In this document: positions 33,807 through 42,891 of the stretch, piece after piece | How the letters are laid out: each line of letters begins with the position of its first letter | How positions within the stretch are numbered: the stretch's first letter is position 1 | From: JADLBR01 sp020847615 | GTDB lineage: Bacteria > Verrucomicrobiota > Verrucomicrobiia > JADLBR01 | Length of the DNA: 64,000 bases | Assembly (NCBI GenBank): GCA_026646655.1 | Contig: JAPKHT010000007.1 | Span: forward strand, 62,001-126,000 | Direction: 5' to 3' | Position numbers and translations under genes: made by a program | The notes under the pieces: model-generated | What the model was told of the DNA's origin: nothing | Databases searched by the model: none | Seen by the model: only the letters and a program-made list of their open reading frames with translations

Positions 33807-35087
33807 ATGAATTCTGATATGGCAAATACGGTCATTGTGGGCGCCCAGTGGGGAGACGAGGGCAAGGGCAAAATCATCGATGTTCTCACCGACGACGCGG
33901 ATGTGGTCATCCGGTCCCAGGGCGGCAACAACGCGGGGCACACGATCCAGGTCAAGGGGCAGAAGTTCATCTTCCATCTGGTGCCCTCGGGCATCCTGCG
34001 CCGGGGCAAGACGTGCGTCATCGGCAATGGCGTCGTGGTCGATCCGGTGGCTCTGGTGGCCGAGATGGACCGGCTGACGGGGCAGGGCGTCCGGTTCGGC
34101 AAGAATTTTCAGATCAGCGAGACCGCGCATCTCGTGCTGCCGTATCACCGTTTGCTGGACGAGGCGCGCGAGCGCGCGAAGGGCACGAACCAGATCGGCA
34201 CGACCAAGCGCGGCATCGGGCCCGCGTACAGCGACAAGGCGTCGCGCACCGGCCTGCGGATGATCGACCTGCTGGACGGGGACAGGTTTCCGTCGAAGCT
34301 GCGGACCAACATCGATGCCAACAACCGGGTCCTCGAGGCCATGGGGGCACAGACCGTCGATTACGGGGCGGTGCTGTCCGACTTCCAGTTGGCCGCGGAT
34401 CGTCTGAGGCCCCACGTCACGAACACCGTGCTGCTGCTGCAGCGGCTCATGAGGGCCGGCAAATCCCTGCTCTTCGAGGGCGCGCAGGGCACCCTCCTCG
34501 ACATCGACCATGGCACCTATCCCTTCGTGACGTCCTCGACGACGACCGCCGCGGGCGCGTGCTCCGGTTCTGGCGTGCCGCCGCACAGCATCGACCGCGT
34601 CATCGGCGTGATGAAGCCGTACACCACGCGGGTGGGCGAGGGGCCCTTCCCAACGGAGGATGGGGCGCTGGGCGACATGTTCCACAAGATGGGCCGCGAG
34701 TTCGGGGCCACCACCGGGCGCAAGCGGCGGTGCGGGTGGTTCGACGCGGTCGTCACGCGCTTCGCGCAGGCCATCAGCGGCATCGACCTACTGGCGGTGA
34801 CCAACGTCGATGGGCTAGACGAGCTGGACACGATCAAGGTCTGCGTCGCGTACAAGTTCCGCGGCAAGCGCATCGATTACCCGCCGGCCGACGCGGCGTA
34901 CCTTCGCGAGTGCGAGCCCGTGTATCGCGAGTTCCCGGGCTGGCGGAGCCCCACCGGCGGCGTGCGCGACTTCCGCAAGCTGCCTCCCAACGCCCGGGCC
35001 TATCTCAACGCGCTCGCCGACCTCACGGGGGCGAAGCTCCACGTGATTTCCGTTGGCGCCGCCCGCGAGGCCACCTTCTGGCGCTGA
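33807..35087 (+). CDS. purA: adenylosuccinate synthetase
   Basis: Cytosolic enzyme joining IMP and aspartate with GTP, the first step from IMP to AMP. Full family length (426 residues). Seen are VGAQWGDEGKGKIIDVL (GTP-binding P-loop with catalytic Asp), GGNNAGHT, GTTKRGIGPAYSDK (as IGTTKRGIGPAY), LLFEGAQGTLLDIDHGTYPF and GRKRRCGWFD. An ATG at 33819 directly before ANTVIVGAQWGDE is an equally good start; no convincing ribosome-binding site decides between them. It heads a tight operon with uppS (5 bases), cdsA and an MscS-like gene. Confidence 0.97.
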   Translation: MNSDMANTVIVGAQWGDEGKGKIIDVLTDDADVVIRSQGGNNAGHTIQVKGQKFIFHLVPSGILRRGKTCVIGNGVVVDPVALVAEMDRLTGQGVRFGKNFQISETAHLVLPYHRLLDEARERAKGTNQIGTTKRGIGPAYSDKASRTGLRMIDLLDGDRFPSKLRTNIDANNRVLEAMGAQTVDYGAVLSDFQLAADRLRPHVTNTVLLLQRLMRAGKSLLFEGAQGTLLDIDHGTYPFVTSSTTTAAGACSGSGVPPHSIDRVIGVMKPYTTRVGEGPFPTEDGALGDMFHKMGREFGATTGRKRRCGWFDAVVTRFAQAISGIDLLAVTNVDGLDELDTIKVCVAYKFRGKRIDYPPADAAYLRECEPVYREFPGWRSPTGGVRDFRKLPPNARAYLNALADLTGAKLHVISVGAAREATFWR

Positions 35088-35092
35088 ACTCG

Positions 35093-35821
35093 ATGCCCAA
35101 CCACCCCAAGGCACCCAAATTCAAGAATGTCCCGAGGCACGTCGCCATCATCATGGATGGCAACGGGCGCTGGGCCAAGCAGCGCGGGCTCCCGAGGATC
35201 GAGGGGCACCGCAAGGGCGTCGAATCGGTGCGCGCCACCGTCGAGGCGGCCGGCGAGACCGGGGTGGAGTTCCTCACGCTCTACGCGTTTTCCGTCGAGA
35301 ACTGGAATCGCCCGAAGGCCGAGGTCGACACCCTCATGCGCCTCCTCCAGCAGTTCCTCCGCGACGAGATCGCCGAGCTCAACAAGCACAACGTGCGCCT
35401 CCAGGCCATCGGGCGGCTCGCCGACTTGCCCGCGTCCGTCGGGGGCCAGCTCCACGAGACCATATTGGCGACGAGCCGCAACACCGGCCTGACGCTGATC
35501 CTGGCGCTGAGCTACAGCGGGCGCATCGAGATCATCGAGGCCGTCCAGTCCGTGATCCGGGAGATCCAGCTCGGGCACATCGACCCGGCCCAGATCGACG
35601 AGACGGTTTTCTCGCGGCACCTCTACACGCGCTACTACCCGGACCCGGACCTGCTCATCCGGACCAGCGGCGAGATGCGCCTGTCGAACTTCCTGCTCTG
35701 GCAGCTGTCGTACACCGAGCTGTTCGTGACCCCGACGCTCTGGCCCGATTTCCGCAAGCCCGATTTCTACGAGGCGGTGCGCAGCTACGAGTCCCGAAAC
35801 CGACGCTATGGCCGCATCTGA
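35093..35821 (+). CDS. uppS: (di-trans,poly-cis)-undecaprenyl-diphosphate synthase
   Basis: Cis-prenyltransferase that makes the undecaprenyl diphosphate carrier for cell wall and surface glycans. 242 residues, normal length. Motifs are HVAIIMDGNGRWAKQRG (catalytic Asp, substrate binding), EGHRKGVESVR, YAFSVENWNRP and the C-terminal DLLIRTSGEMRLSNFLLWQL. The reading frame is open upstream, but the ATG at 35093 gives the usual N-terminus. It begins 5 bases after purA and overlaps cdsA by 14 bases, so all are one transcript. Confidence 0.97.
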   Translation: MPNHPKAPKFKNVPRHVAIIMDGNGRWAKQRGLPRIEGHRKGVESVRATVEAAGETGVEFLTLYAFSVENWNRPKAEVDTLMRLLQQFLRDEIAELNKHNVRLQAIGRLADLPASVGGQLHETILATSRNTGLTLILALSYSGRIEIIEAVQSVIREIQLGHIDPAQIDETVFSRHLYTRYYPDPDLLIRTSGEMRLSNFLLWQLSYTELFVTPTLWPDFRKPDFYEAVRSYESRNRRYGRI

Positions 35822-36671
35822 GATCCGGTTGCGCTCGGTCTCCGCGTGCATCCTGTCCGCCCTGGTCTTCGGGGCGCTGCTCTCCGGATGGGACATCGCG
35901 TACGCGACGATCATCCCGCTGATCGGGGGACTGGCCCTCTGGGAATTCTATGGGGCACTGGAGAATCGCGGCATCCGGACCTTTCGGCGCCTCGGGACCG
36001 CCTGTGGCGCGGGTTTCCTGCTGGCGAGCTGGGGCATCCTCAGCGGCCACGTGGGGGGCATCGGGCAGCCCCTGTTCGAATGGATCTGCATGCTCGTCCT
36101 GCTGCTGGGGCTCCTGACCCGCCAGGTGTTCGACCGCACGCAGGCGACGCCGGTCGTGACGGTGGCGGTGACCATCTTTGGCGCGCTCTACGTCGCGTGG
36201 CTTTTCAATTTCGTGACGCACCTCATCTACTTTCCGCCGGCCGGCGACAATGGGCGGTTCCTGGCGTGCTTCCTGATCGTCGTGACCAAGATGACGGACA
36301 TCGGCGCGTATCTCGTGGGCAGGCGTTTTGGGAGGCACAAGATGATGCCGATCCTGAGCCCGCGGAAGACCTGGGAGGGTCTGGTTGGGGGATTCGTGTT
36401 CGCGGCGTGCTCCGGCTACCTTCTGGTGGTGCTGTTCCCGGAGCAGCTGGGGCTGATACGGCCGCGGTGGATACTGTTCATCGGCATCGTGATCGCGGCC
36501 GCGAGCGTGGTCGGCGATCTGGCCGAGTCGGTCGTCAAGCGCGATGCGCAGGTCAAGGACTCCGGGCGCCTGATCCCCGGCATCGGCGGCGCGCTCGACC
36601 TCATCGACAGCATCCTCTTCACCGCCCCGATCCTCTTCCTGTGGCTCCAGATCGTGCATCGGGCGGGGTAG
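35808..36671 (+). CDS. cdsA: phosphatidate cytidylyltransferase
   Basis: Integral inner-membrane enzyme forming CDP-diacylglycerol from phosphatidic acid and CTP, the precursor of bacterial phospholipids. 287 residues with about seven or eight hydrophobic segments. The family signature near the C-terminus is present: ESVVKRDAQVKDSGRLIPG followed by GGALDLIDS. The start overlaps the end of uppS by 14 bases. The uppS-cdsA pair is widely conserved in bacteria; the dxr gene often found next is absent here and replaced by an MscS-like gene. Confidence 0.95.
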   Translation: MAASEIRLRSVSACILSALVFGALLSGWDIAYATIIPLIGGLALWEFYGALENRGIRTFRRLGTACGAGFLLASWGILSGHVGGIGQPLFEWICMLVLLLGLLTRQVFDRTQATPVVTVAVTIFGALYVAWLFNFVTHLIYFPPAGDNGRFLACFLIVVTKMTDIGAYLVGRRFGRHKMMPILSPRKTWEGLVGGFVFAACSGYLLVVLFPEQLGLIRPRWILFIGIVIAAASVVGDLAESVVKRDAQVKDSGRLIPGIGGALDLIDSILFTAPILFLWLQIVHRAG

Positions 36672-36675
36672 GCCG

Positions 36676-38373
36676 ATGAAGGTCACATGCCTCGCGACCC
36701 TTGCCGCGCTCCTGGCGATGGGGCACTGTGGCGGGGCGGCGACAAACGCGCCCTCGGCCGCCGCGGCCCCTCCCTCGCAGGCGCCCGCGCTGCTATCGAC
36801 GATCGAGGAACTGGTCGCGCAGCGCACCGCGCTGCGGGCAGAGTTCGCTGAGCGGCGGAAGGAGATCGACCGCGCGCAGCCGGGCCCCGTTCGCGAATCG
36901 CTGCAGCAGGAGGCCGACCGCATCGCGGCGCGCATCGCGACCCTCCAGGGCCAGCTCCAGGTGTTGGCCACCGGGAGCGACCCCGACGCGGTGGGCCCGG
37001 GCGGCGAGGAGGCCTTCGATCTGCGGGAGGAGGTCGTTCGCCTGGTGCGCCCGCTCATCGAGCAGTTCCGGCGAGCGTCGGAGCAACCCCGCAAGGAGGA
37101 GGCTCTCCGCGGGTCGATCGAGAAGGAGCGCGAGCGGCTCGAGGTCGCCGGGCGCGCGCTGGAGCGGGTCAATGCCCTGCTGGGGAACAAGGCCCTCAGC
37201 CGCGAGGGACGTCGGGCGCTCGAGGAGGTGCGCGATCAGTGGGCCGAACGTCGCAAGGAGATCGCCAGCCGGCTCGAGGTCGCCTCGGTCCAGCTGCGCC
37301 AGACCCTGGAACAGAAGCGCCCGCTGATCGAGTCCCTGGCGGTCATCGCGCGCGACTTTTTCCGGATGCGCGGCAGGAATCTTGTCCTCGCGGGGCTGGC
37401 GGCCATCGCAGGCTTCTTGCTGGTCCGCCTCGTGCGGGCGCGCCTGCAGCGGTCCGGCCACCGGCTGTTCGGGCTGGAGGATTCCCTCTACGCGCGGGCG
37501 ACCCACTTGGCCCTGCACGTTTTCTCGGTCGCGGCCGCCGTGCTGGCGGCGATGCTCGCGCTGTATTACGTGGGCGACTGGGTGCTGCTCGGCCTGCTGA
37601 TCTTGATCCTCCTCGGCCTGGGATTTGCCGCGCGGAACAGCCTGCCCCTTTTCATCGACGAGGCCCGGAGCCTCCTCAACCTGGGGGGCGTTCGCGAGGG
37701 GGAGCGCATCGTCATCGACGGGATACCGTGGCGGGTCGACAAGCTCGACTTCCTCGCGACCCTGGGCAATCCCGCGATGCCGGGCCTCGTGGTGAGGTAC
37801 CCGCTTCGCAAGATCTCGGAAATGGTCTCCCGTCCGCCGGTTGCCCACGAGCCGTGGTTTCCGTGCCGCGGGGACGACTGGGTCCTGCTGGGCGATGGCA
37901 CGGTGGCCAAGGTCGTCGTCATCAGCCCGGAGGTCGTGGAGGTCGTCCGCGTGGGCGGGTTGCACAAGACATATCGCACCTTGGATTTTCTCGCCCTTGC
38001 GCCGGCCAATCTCTCCCGGGGTTTTCGCGCGACGGCGACCTTCGGGATCGACTACAGGCATCAGGCCGACGCCGTCGGGCCGATCCCCGAGGCCCTGCGC
38101 GAGCACATTTTCCGGCGCCTCATCGAGACGGTCGGCCGTGATGCGCTCCACAGCCTCAAGGTGGAGTTGCAAATGGCGGGTCCCTCGTCGATCGATTTTG
38201 TGATCCTGGCGGACTTCGATGGGGCGGTGGCCGAGCGATACGATTCTCTGAGCCGTTGCCTCCAGCGTTTCGCCGTCGAGGCCTGCGAGGCCAACGGATG
38301 GGTCATCCCGTTCGCCCAGATCACCGTCCATGGCCCTGCGGGAATGGGACCGCCGGGTGCCGTTCGGGATTGA
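36676..38373 (+). CDS. MscS-family mechanosensitive channel-like protein with periplasmic coiled-coil domain
   Basis: 565 residues. A signal peptide with a possible lipobox-like Cys (ALLAMGHCGG) is followed by a long charged helical region (about 35-225, rich in Glu, Arg and Leu heptads), probably a periplasmic coiled coil. Then come three membrane segments (about 232-250, 272-290 and 297-315), the pore-like AARNSLPLFIDEARSLLNLGG and a cytoplasmic MscS beta domain ending in WVIPFAQITVHG. Large MscS/K-type proteins release osmolytes on hypo-osmotic shock. It starts 4 bases after cdsA and ends the operon. Confidence 0.85.
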   Translation: MKVTCLATLAALLAMGHCGGAATNAPSAAAAPPSQAPALLSTIEELVAQRTALRAEFAERRKEIDRAQPGPVRESLQQEADRIAARIATLQGQLQVLATGSDPDAVGPGGEEAFDLREEVVRLVRPLIEQFRRASEQPRKEEALRGSIEKERERLEVAGRALERVNALLGNKALSREGRRALEEVRDQWAERRKEIASRLEVASVQLRQTLEQKRPLIESLAVIARDFFRMRGRNLVLAGLAAIAGFLLVRLVRARLQRSGHRLFGLEDSLYARATHLALHVFSVAAAVLAAMLALYYVGDWVLLGLLILILLGLGFAARNSLPLFIDEARSLLNLGGVREGERIVIDGIPWRVDKLDFLATLGNPAMPGLVVRYPLRKISEMVSRPPVAHEPWFPCRGDDWVLLGDGTVAKVVVISPEVVEVVRVGGLHKTYRTLDFLALAPANLSRGFRATATFGIDYRHQADAVGPIPEALREHIFRRLIETVGRDALHSLKVELQMAGPSSIDFVILADFDGAVAERYDSLSRCLQRFAVEACEANGWVIPFAQITVHGPAGMGPPGAVRD

Positions 38374-38812
38374 ACGGGTGAATGCGTGGCCACGGTCGTC
38401 ACCAGGACGTGGAAATGATCTCAGGTTGCCGCCGGACCCGACGGGTCACGGTTTCCTCGACCGACCTGACTGGAAAATTGCCCATCGCCTCCCGTAGCCG
38501 AATCGTGAGCGTTTGGCCGCCGATCGCCCGAGGCGTAGGGCTGCGTCTTCGGCGCCGGCTGGTGGGCGTCCGGGGCACGGGATCGAGCTGGTTATGCGGA
38601 TGCCGCCTGAAGGCGGCACTACGAGCCTAGGGCTGCGGGAACGCTCGTAGTGCTGCCTTCAGGCAGCCCCGGCCCAGCAGAATTGCTACGGCCAGGGCTA
38701 GCTCGAAAATAGCCGCAGCGCTTCGCGTAGCCGAACGCGTCAGCGTTTGGCCGCCAAAGCCTCACGGCTTCGGCTACATTTTCTGCCCCGGTGGTCCGGC
38801 GGCTGCCGGATG
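38374..38812. repeat. palindromic repeat cluster between mscS-like and alkaline phosphatase genes
   Basis: No gene. The nested-hairpin element lies at 38589-38668: CCGCCTGAAGGCGGCACTAC at its left and CGTAGTGCTGCCTTCAGGC at its right, which pair with each other as well as internally. The 102-base element at 38711-38812 recurs, with the same length, at 42901-43002. It comprises the CCGAACGCG/AGCGTTTGG palindrome, CCGCCAAAGCCTCACGGCTT, ACATTTTC and CCGGTGGTCCGGCGGCTGCC. The stretch 38374-38588 has degenerate pieces of the same units. Confidence 0.78.
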
Positions 38813-38835
38813 ATGTCTGGCTCGAAGATTGGATT

Positions 38836-38977
38836 CTCTGGCGAAACCGCCTTCTGATTACGAATAAGGGAGTTACGCGGCAGCACAGCGAATCGTGAGA
38901 CCGGCTTAGGCACAGCATCGCGCATGAAGCACACCCAGTGCAACCATTTCGGAAGAAGGCGGTTTTGTTCTCCAGAG
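38836..38977. repeat. 142-base element with 20-24-base inverted ends
   Basis: The left arm (38836-38855, CTCTGGCGAAACCGCCTTCT) pairs with the right arm (38954-38977, AGAAGGCGG...CTCCAGAG) with a small bulge, enclosing 98 bases. The interior has no ORF with protein-like sequence. Inverted ends of this kind suit a miniature mobile element or a structured RNA. It ends about 70 bases upstream of the alkaline phosphatase start, so it could also affect that gene's expression. Only one copy is seen in the window. Confidence 0.5.
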
Positions 38978-39032
38978 GTCGGGTCGGACTTGGCGAAGTC
39001 CGACGGGCTGCTAGGCTCTGGGACGATTCGGC

Positions 39033-39039
39033 AAGGAGG
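39033..39039 (+). promoter_or_regulatory. strong ribosome-binding site of the alkaline phosphatase gene
   Basis: AAGGAGG, a full Shine-Dalgarno sequence, 9 bases before the ATG at 39049. It decides the start, which otherwise could be placed at an upstream in-frame codon (38938). Few genes in this window have so clear a site. Confidence 0.85.
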
Positions 39040-39048
39040 TTGTTGATC

Positions 39049-40446
39049 ATGCGTGGAGACTCTTGTGGCGTTCTGGCGCGGGCGCTGGTTCTTTGGATGG
39101 GAATTCTCGCGGTGTCTTGTGCGGAGACGAAGCACGTGATCCTGATGATCGCGGATGGCGCGGGGTTCAACTGCTGGAAAGCGGCGAGCATGTATCAGGG
39201 GCGGTGGGACGCGGGGCGCGGCAAGAGCACGCAGGTGTACGACGGCCCCGGGTGGGTGTCCTACGGGTGTAGCACGTTCCCGATGACGACTTCCAAGGAA
39301 CCGACCGGGAAAGGGGTGCAGGATCCGGAACTCGTGTACGATCCCGGCAAGGCCTGGGGGAGCACCGGCGCCTACGCGTGGTTGTGCAAGACCTTCACCG
39401 ATTCGGCCGCGGCGGCGACCGCGCTGTCGACTGGAAAGAAGACCTACAACAACGCGATCAACTGGAGCGACCGGAATGGGCCGATCTCGCCGACGATGTC
39501 GGAGCGCGCCAAGGCTGCGGGCAGGTCGGCTGGGGTGGTCACGACGGTGCAGTGGTCACACGCGACGCCCGCCGGGCTGAGCAACGCCCACAACGTGGAC
39601 CGGGACAATTACGAGGCGATCGCACAGGAGATTCTCGGGGGCGGCGTGATGGATGTCGTCATGGGGGCGGGTAATCCGGATTTCAATAACGAGGGACGGC
39701 CGGTGGCGAAGCGGCGGGACTGCAAGCACGTGGGCGGCGAGGCGGCGTGGGCCGCGATCGAGGCGGCGCGGGCGCGCCCGGATGGGCTATACAAGGGTTA
39801 CAGGCCGGTCTCGACAAAGGCGGAGTTCGAGGCGCTGGTTTCTGGCCCGGCCCCTTCGCGGGTGCTCGGGACCGCCCAGGTGGGAAACACGCTGCGGCAG
39901 GCGCGCGCCGGCAAGGAGACGGCAGATCCCGCCCGTGACACGCCCGTGAATCCCGACCTCCCGGACCTGCCGCTCATGGTGCGCGGGGCGCTCAATGTCC
40001 TGGACGCGAACCCGAAAGGGTTTTTCCTCATGGTCGAGGGTGGCGCCGTCGATTGGGCCAACCATTCCAATCACGCCGGGAGGATGATCCAGGAGCAGAT
40101 GGATTTCGTTGCCGCGGTCGAAGCCGTGGTGCAGTGGGTCGAGACAAAGAGCAGCTGGAAGGACACGCTGCTGGTGTTGACCGCCGATCACGAGACCGGG
40201 CTGCTCTGGGGTCCGGATTCGGACGCGAAGGCGTTTGATCCGATCGCCGATCGCGGCAAGGGGGTCATGCCGGGGCTGAAATATCAATCCAAGGGACACA
40301 GCAACAGCCTCGTCCCCGTGTACGCGAAGGGAGCGGGCAGCGAGCGGTTCGCGTCAAAGGTCGTCGGCAAGGATCCCGTGCGCGGCCCATATGTCGATAA
40401 CGTGGGCGTGAGCGAGGTGCTGGCCGAGGCCATGGGCGGGCGATAG
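39049..40446 (+). CDS. alkaline phosphatase (PhoA family), exported
   Basis: 465-residue phosphomonoesterase releasing phosphate outside the cytoplasm. It has an N-terminal export signal (to about residue 25; AVSC could alternatively be a weak lipobox). The metal-binding Asp36 lies in LMIADGAGF and the phosphorylated Ser119 in FTDSAAAATALSTGK. Later metal ligands appear in VEGGAVDWANHSNHAGRM and TADHETG, and a final His in SKGHSNSLVPVY. All catalytic parts are present. The start is fixed by a full Shine-Dalgarno site. It stands alone, convergent with an isomerase gene; phosphate-regulated expression is plausible, but I see no clear Pho box. Confidence 0.93.
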   Translation: MRGDSCGVLARALVLWMGILAVSCAETKHVILMIADGAGFNCWKAASMYQGRWDAGRGKSTQVYDGPGWVSYGCSTFPMTTSKEPTGKGVQDPELVYDPGKAWGSTGAYAWLCKTFTDSAAAATALSTGKKTYNNAINWSDRNGPISPTMSERAKAAGRSAGVVTTVQWSHATPAGLSNAHNVDRDNYEAIAQEILGGGVMDVVMGAGNPDFNNEGRPVAKRRDCKHVGGEAAWAAIEAARARPDGLYKGYRPVSTKAEFEALVSGPAPSRVLGTAQVGNTLRQARAGKETADPARDTPVNPDLPDLPLMVRGALNVLDANPKGFFLMVEGGAVDWANHSNHAGRMIQEQMDFVAAVEAVVQWVETKSSWKDTLLVLTADHETGLLWGPDSDAKAFDPIADRGKGVMPGLKYQSKGHSNSLVPVYAKGAGSERFASKVVGKDPVRGPYVDNVGVSEVLAEAMGGR

Positions 40447-40498
40447 GGCCGAGGGGCCATGCCATGCGCCCAGCGGCGACGCCGCGGGCGGGAAGAGA

Positions 40499-41371
40499 TC
40501 AGCCCGGGAACAGTCGCTTGAGGGCCGCGGCGGTCTTGCGCGCGAGGTCCATGTCGGGCAAGACCATGTCGGGTAGGCGACAGAAGGGGATCATCTCCGC
40601 GGTGACCGGGCCGGTGAACCGCGTGGCGGCCAATTGGGCCCTGACGGCCTCGAAGTTGACGTCGCCGGCGAGGAGGTCATCGCCGAAGCCGCCGAGGATG
40701 CCGCCGCAATCCTGGCGTTTGAAATTCTTCACGTGGATGGCCTTGATGCGGTGGCCGAGGATCTCGATCCAGTGCTCGGGGTATCCGGTGATGAGGGCGT
40801 TGCCGATGTCAAAGTACGCGCCGATGCGATGGGATCCGAACTGGTCGATGAACTGGCGAAACTCGACGGGGCCGAGGAGGAACTTGTTCCAGACGTTCTC
40901 GATGGCGATGTTGATGCCGAGGCTCTCGGCGAGCGGGATACACTGGCGCAGCGAGACCGTGGCGTTCTCCCAGACCGTCCTGTAGGGGACGACGGGACGG
41001 GAGGGATCCCACGCGACATCGACGGCGCCGGGAACCACGAGGATCGTCTCGGTGCCCAGGGCATGGGCGGTCTCGATGTATCGGCGCGTGAACGCGATGG
41101 CCGCATCGCGCTCCGCGGGATCGGGCGAGGCGAGGGAGCAGGCCCAATAGCGGCCGGTCGCGAGCGTGCGGAGACCGACGCGGAGGCGCCGGGCCTCTGC
41201 GACGATGTCCGCGCATTCGGTGGCCCCGATGTCGGGCTTGAGGCAATCGCCAAAGGTGAGTTCGACGCCATCGAGGCCCATCTCGGCGGCGTCGCGGATC
41301 GCTTCGGCGGCGGTCTTTTTGCCCTCGAAGCCGCCGAGCACCCAGTAATTGATGGCTGTGTAGTAACCCAT
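40499..41371 (-). CDS. sugar phosphate isomerase/epimerase-like TIM-barrel protein
   Basis: 290 residues of the xylose-isomerase-like/AP endonuclease 2 superfamily. The four expected metal ligands are visible: Glu in NIAIENVWNKF, Asp in GAYFDIGNAL, His in IKAIHVKNF and Glu in TAEMIPF. It has no signal peptide, so it is cytosolic. Relatives epimerise ketoses (tagatose 3-epimerase type) or act on keto-sugars and inositols. It is divergent from an enolase-superfamily gene across 110 bases, suggesting joint regulation in sugar or sugar-acid catabolism. Confidence 0.88.
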   Translation of the reverse strand: MGYYTAINYWVLGGFEGKKTAAEAIRDAAEMGLDGVELTFGDCLKPDIGATECADIVAEARRLRVGLRTLATGRYWACSLASPDPAERDAAIAFTRRYIETAHALGTETILVVPGAVDVAWDPSRPVVPYRTVWENATVSLRQCIPLAESLGINIAIENVWNKFLLGPVEFRQFIDQFGSHRIGAYFDIGNALITGYPEHWIEILGHRIKAIHVKNFKRQDCGGILGGFGDDLLAGDVNFEAVRAQLAATRFTGPVTAEMIPFCRLPDMVLPDMDLARKTAAALKRLFPG

Positions 41372-41481
41372 GGCAACCCTCTCTCGCGCGCTTTCGAGAA
41401 ATGATAGCCTCTTTGCCGCGCGGAGTCGAGGGCGGTATGCGCTGGCCTGCGGGGGGCGAGGCGGATAAGATGCGCGGCACT

Positions 41482-42891
41482 ATGGCCAAGGCGACGGACG
41501 TGAGGGTGATCGGGGCGGCGGTGCATTTCTTGCCGGTGCAGACGAGGATGCCGCTAAAATTTGGGCCGGAGACGTTGACCTCGGCGACCTGTGCCCGGGT
41601 GCGGCTTCGGGTCAGCGACGCCCGCGGTCGGGTGGCGGATGGCTGGGGGGAGACGCCGCTGAGCGTCCAGTGGACTTGGCCGAGCAAGGCGGCATACGAG
41701 CCGCGGCACCGGGCCATGAAAGATTTCTGCGTGGCGCTGGCGCGGCGCTGGGCGGGTTTCCGGTCGGCGGGGCATCCGATTGAGGTGGGGCATGATTTTG
41801 CGGAGGGGGAACTGTCCCGCGCGCTGGCGGAGGCCGGGGGGGCGGATGACCCCGCGGCCGGGCCCATGCCGTGGCTGGCCGCGCTGATTTGCAACTCGGC
41901 CTTTGACATCGCACTCCACGATGCCTACGGGCGCCTGCATGGGCGGCCCATCTACGAGCTCTACGGCGCGGAGCACATGAGCCGCGACCTGGCCGCGTTC
42001 CTCACGGCGGCCGATAGCCCGCGCGCCCATTTCGCGGGCCGGCATCCCGCGGATTTCCTGGTGGCCGATCCGCCGCGCTCGCTGAGGGCGTGGCACCTCG
42101 TGGGAGGCCTGGATCCGCTGGAGGCTGCGGAACTGACCGGGTCCGAGCCCGACGACGGTTATCCGGCGCTGCTGCGCGACTGGATCCGGCGCGATGGGCT
42201 GACGTGCCTCAAGGTCAAGCTGCGCGGCAACGATGCGGCGTGGGATTATGATCGGCTGGCTCGGGTGGGCGCCATCGCCATCGAATGCGGCGCGGAATGG
42301 CTCACGGCCGATTTCAACTGCACCGTCACCGAGCCGGACTACGTCAACCAGATCCTGGACCGGTTGCGCGACGAGCACCCCAGGGCCTACGGCATGTTGC
42401 TCTACGTGGAGCAGCCGTTCCCGTACGACATCGAGGCGAACCCGATCGACGTGCGCAGCCTCTCCGGGCGCAAGCCGCTGTTCCTGGACGAGAGCGCGCA
42501 CGATTGGCGGCTCGTGCGGCTCGGGCGACAGCTCGGATGGTCGGGCGTCGCCCTCAAGACGTGCAAGACGCAGACCGGGGCACTCCTCAGCGCCTGCTGG
42601 GCGAAGGCCCACGGCATGTCGCTGATGGTCCAGGACCTGACCAACCCGATGCTGGCGCAGGTGCCCCACGTGCTCCTGGCCGCCCACGTCGGCACGATCA
42701 TGGGCGTGGAGACCAACGCCACACAATTCTACCCAGCCGCTTCCGCGCCCGAGGCCGCCGTCCACACCGGCCTCTACGAGAGGAGAGACGGTCGGGTCGA
42801 TTGGTCCACCGTGCGCGGGCCCGGATTCGGTTACCGCCTCGAGGAGATCCGGAGGGATCTGCCCGCGCCAGCGATCGAGTGCGGGGACTGA
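41482..42891 (+). CDS. mandelate racemase/muconate lactonising enzyme-like protein (enolase superfamily)
   Basis: 469 residues, somewhat longer than most sugar-acid dehydratases of the superfamily. A capping domain is followed by a TIM barrel with LTCLKVKLRG (KxK base), WLTADFNCT (first metal ligand), LLYVEQPFPYD (second) and LFLDESAHDW (third). The final base appears to be in MGVETNATQFYPA or nearby. Likely chemistry is proton abstraction next to a carboxylate (dehydration, racemisation or cycloisomerisation); the substrate is unknown. The ATG at 41482 was chosen because conservation begins shortly after it. Divergent from the isomerase gene. Confidence 0.85.
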   Translation: MAKATDVRVIGAAVHFLPVQTRMPLKFGPETLTSATCARVRLRVSDARGRVADGWGETPLSVQWTWPSKAAYEPRHRAMKDFCVALARRWAGFRSAGHPIEVGHDFAEGELSRALAEAGGADDPAAGPMPWLAALICNSAFDIALHDAYGRLHGRPIYELYGAEHMSRDLAAFLTAADSPRAHFAGRHPADFLVADPPRSLRAWHLVGGLDPLEAAELTGSEPDDGYPALLRDWIRRDGLTCLKVKLRGNDAAWDYDRLARVGAIAIECGAEWLTADFNCTVTEPDYVNQILDRLRDEHPRAYGMLLYVEQPFPYDIEANPIDVRSLSGRKPLFLDESAHDWRLVRLGRQLGWSGVALKTCKTQTGALLSACWAKAHGMSLMVQDLTNPMLAQVPHVLLAAHVGTIMGVETNATQFYPAASAPEAAVHTGLYERRDGRVDWSTVRGPGFGYRLEEIRRDLPAPAIECGD

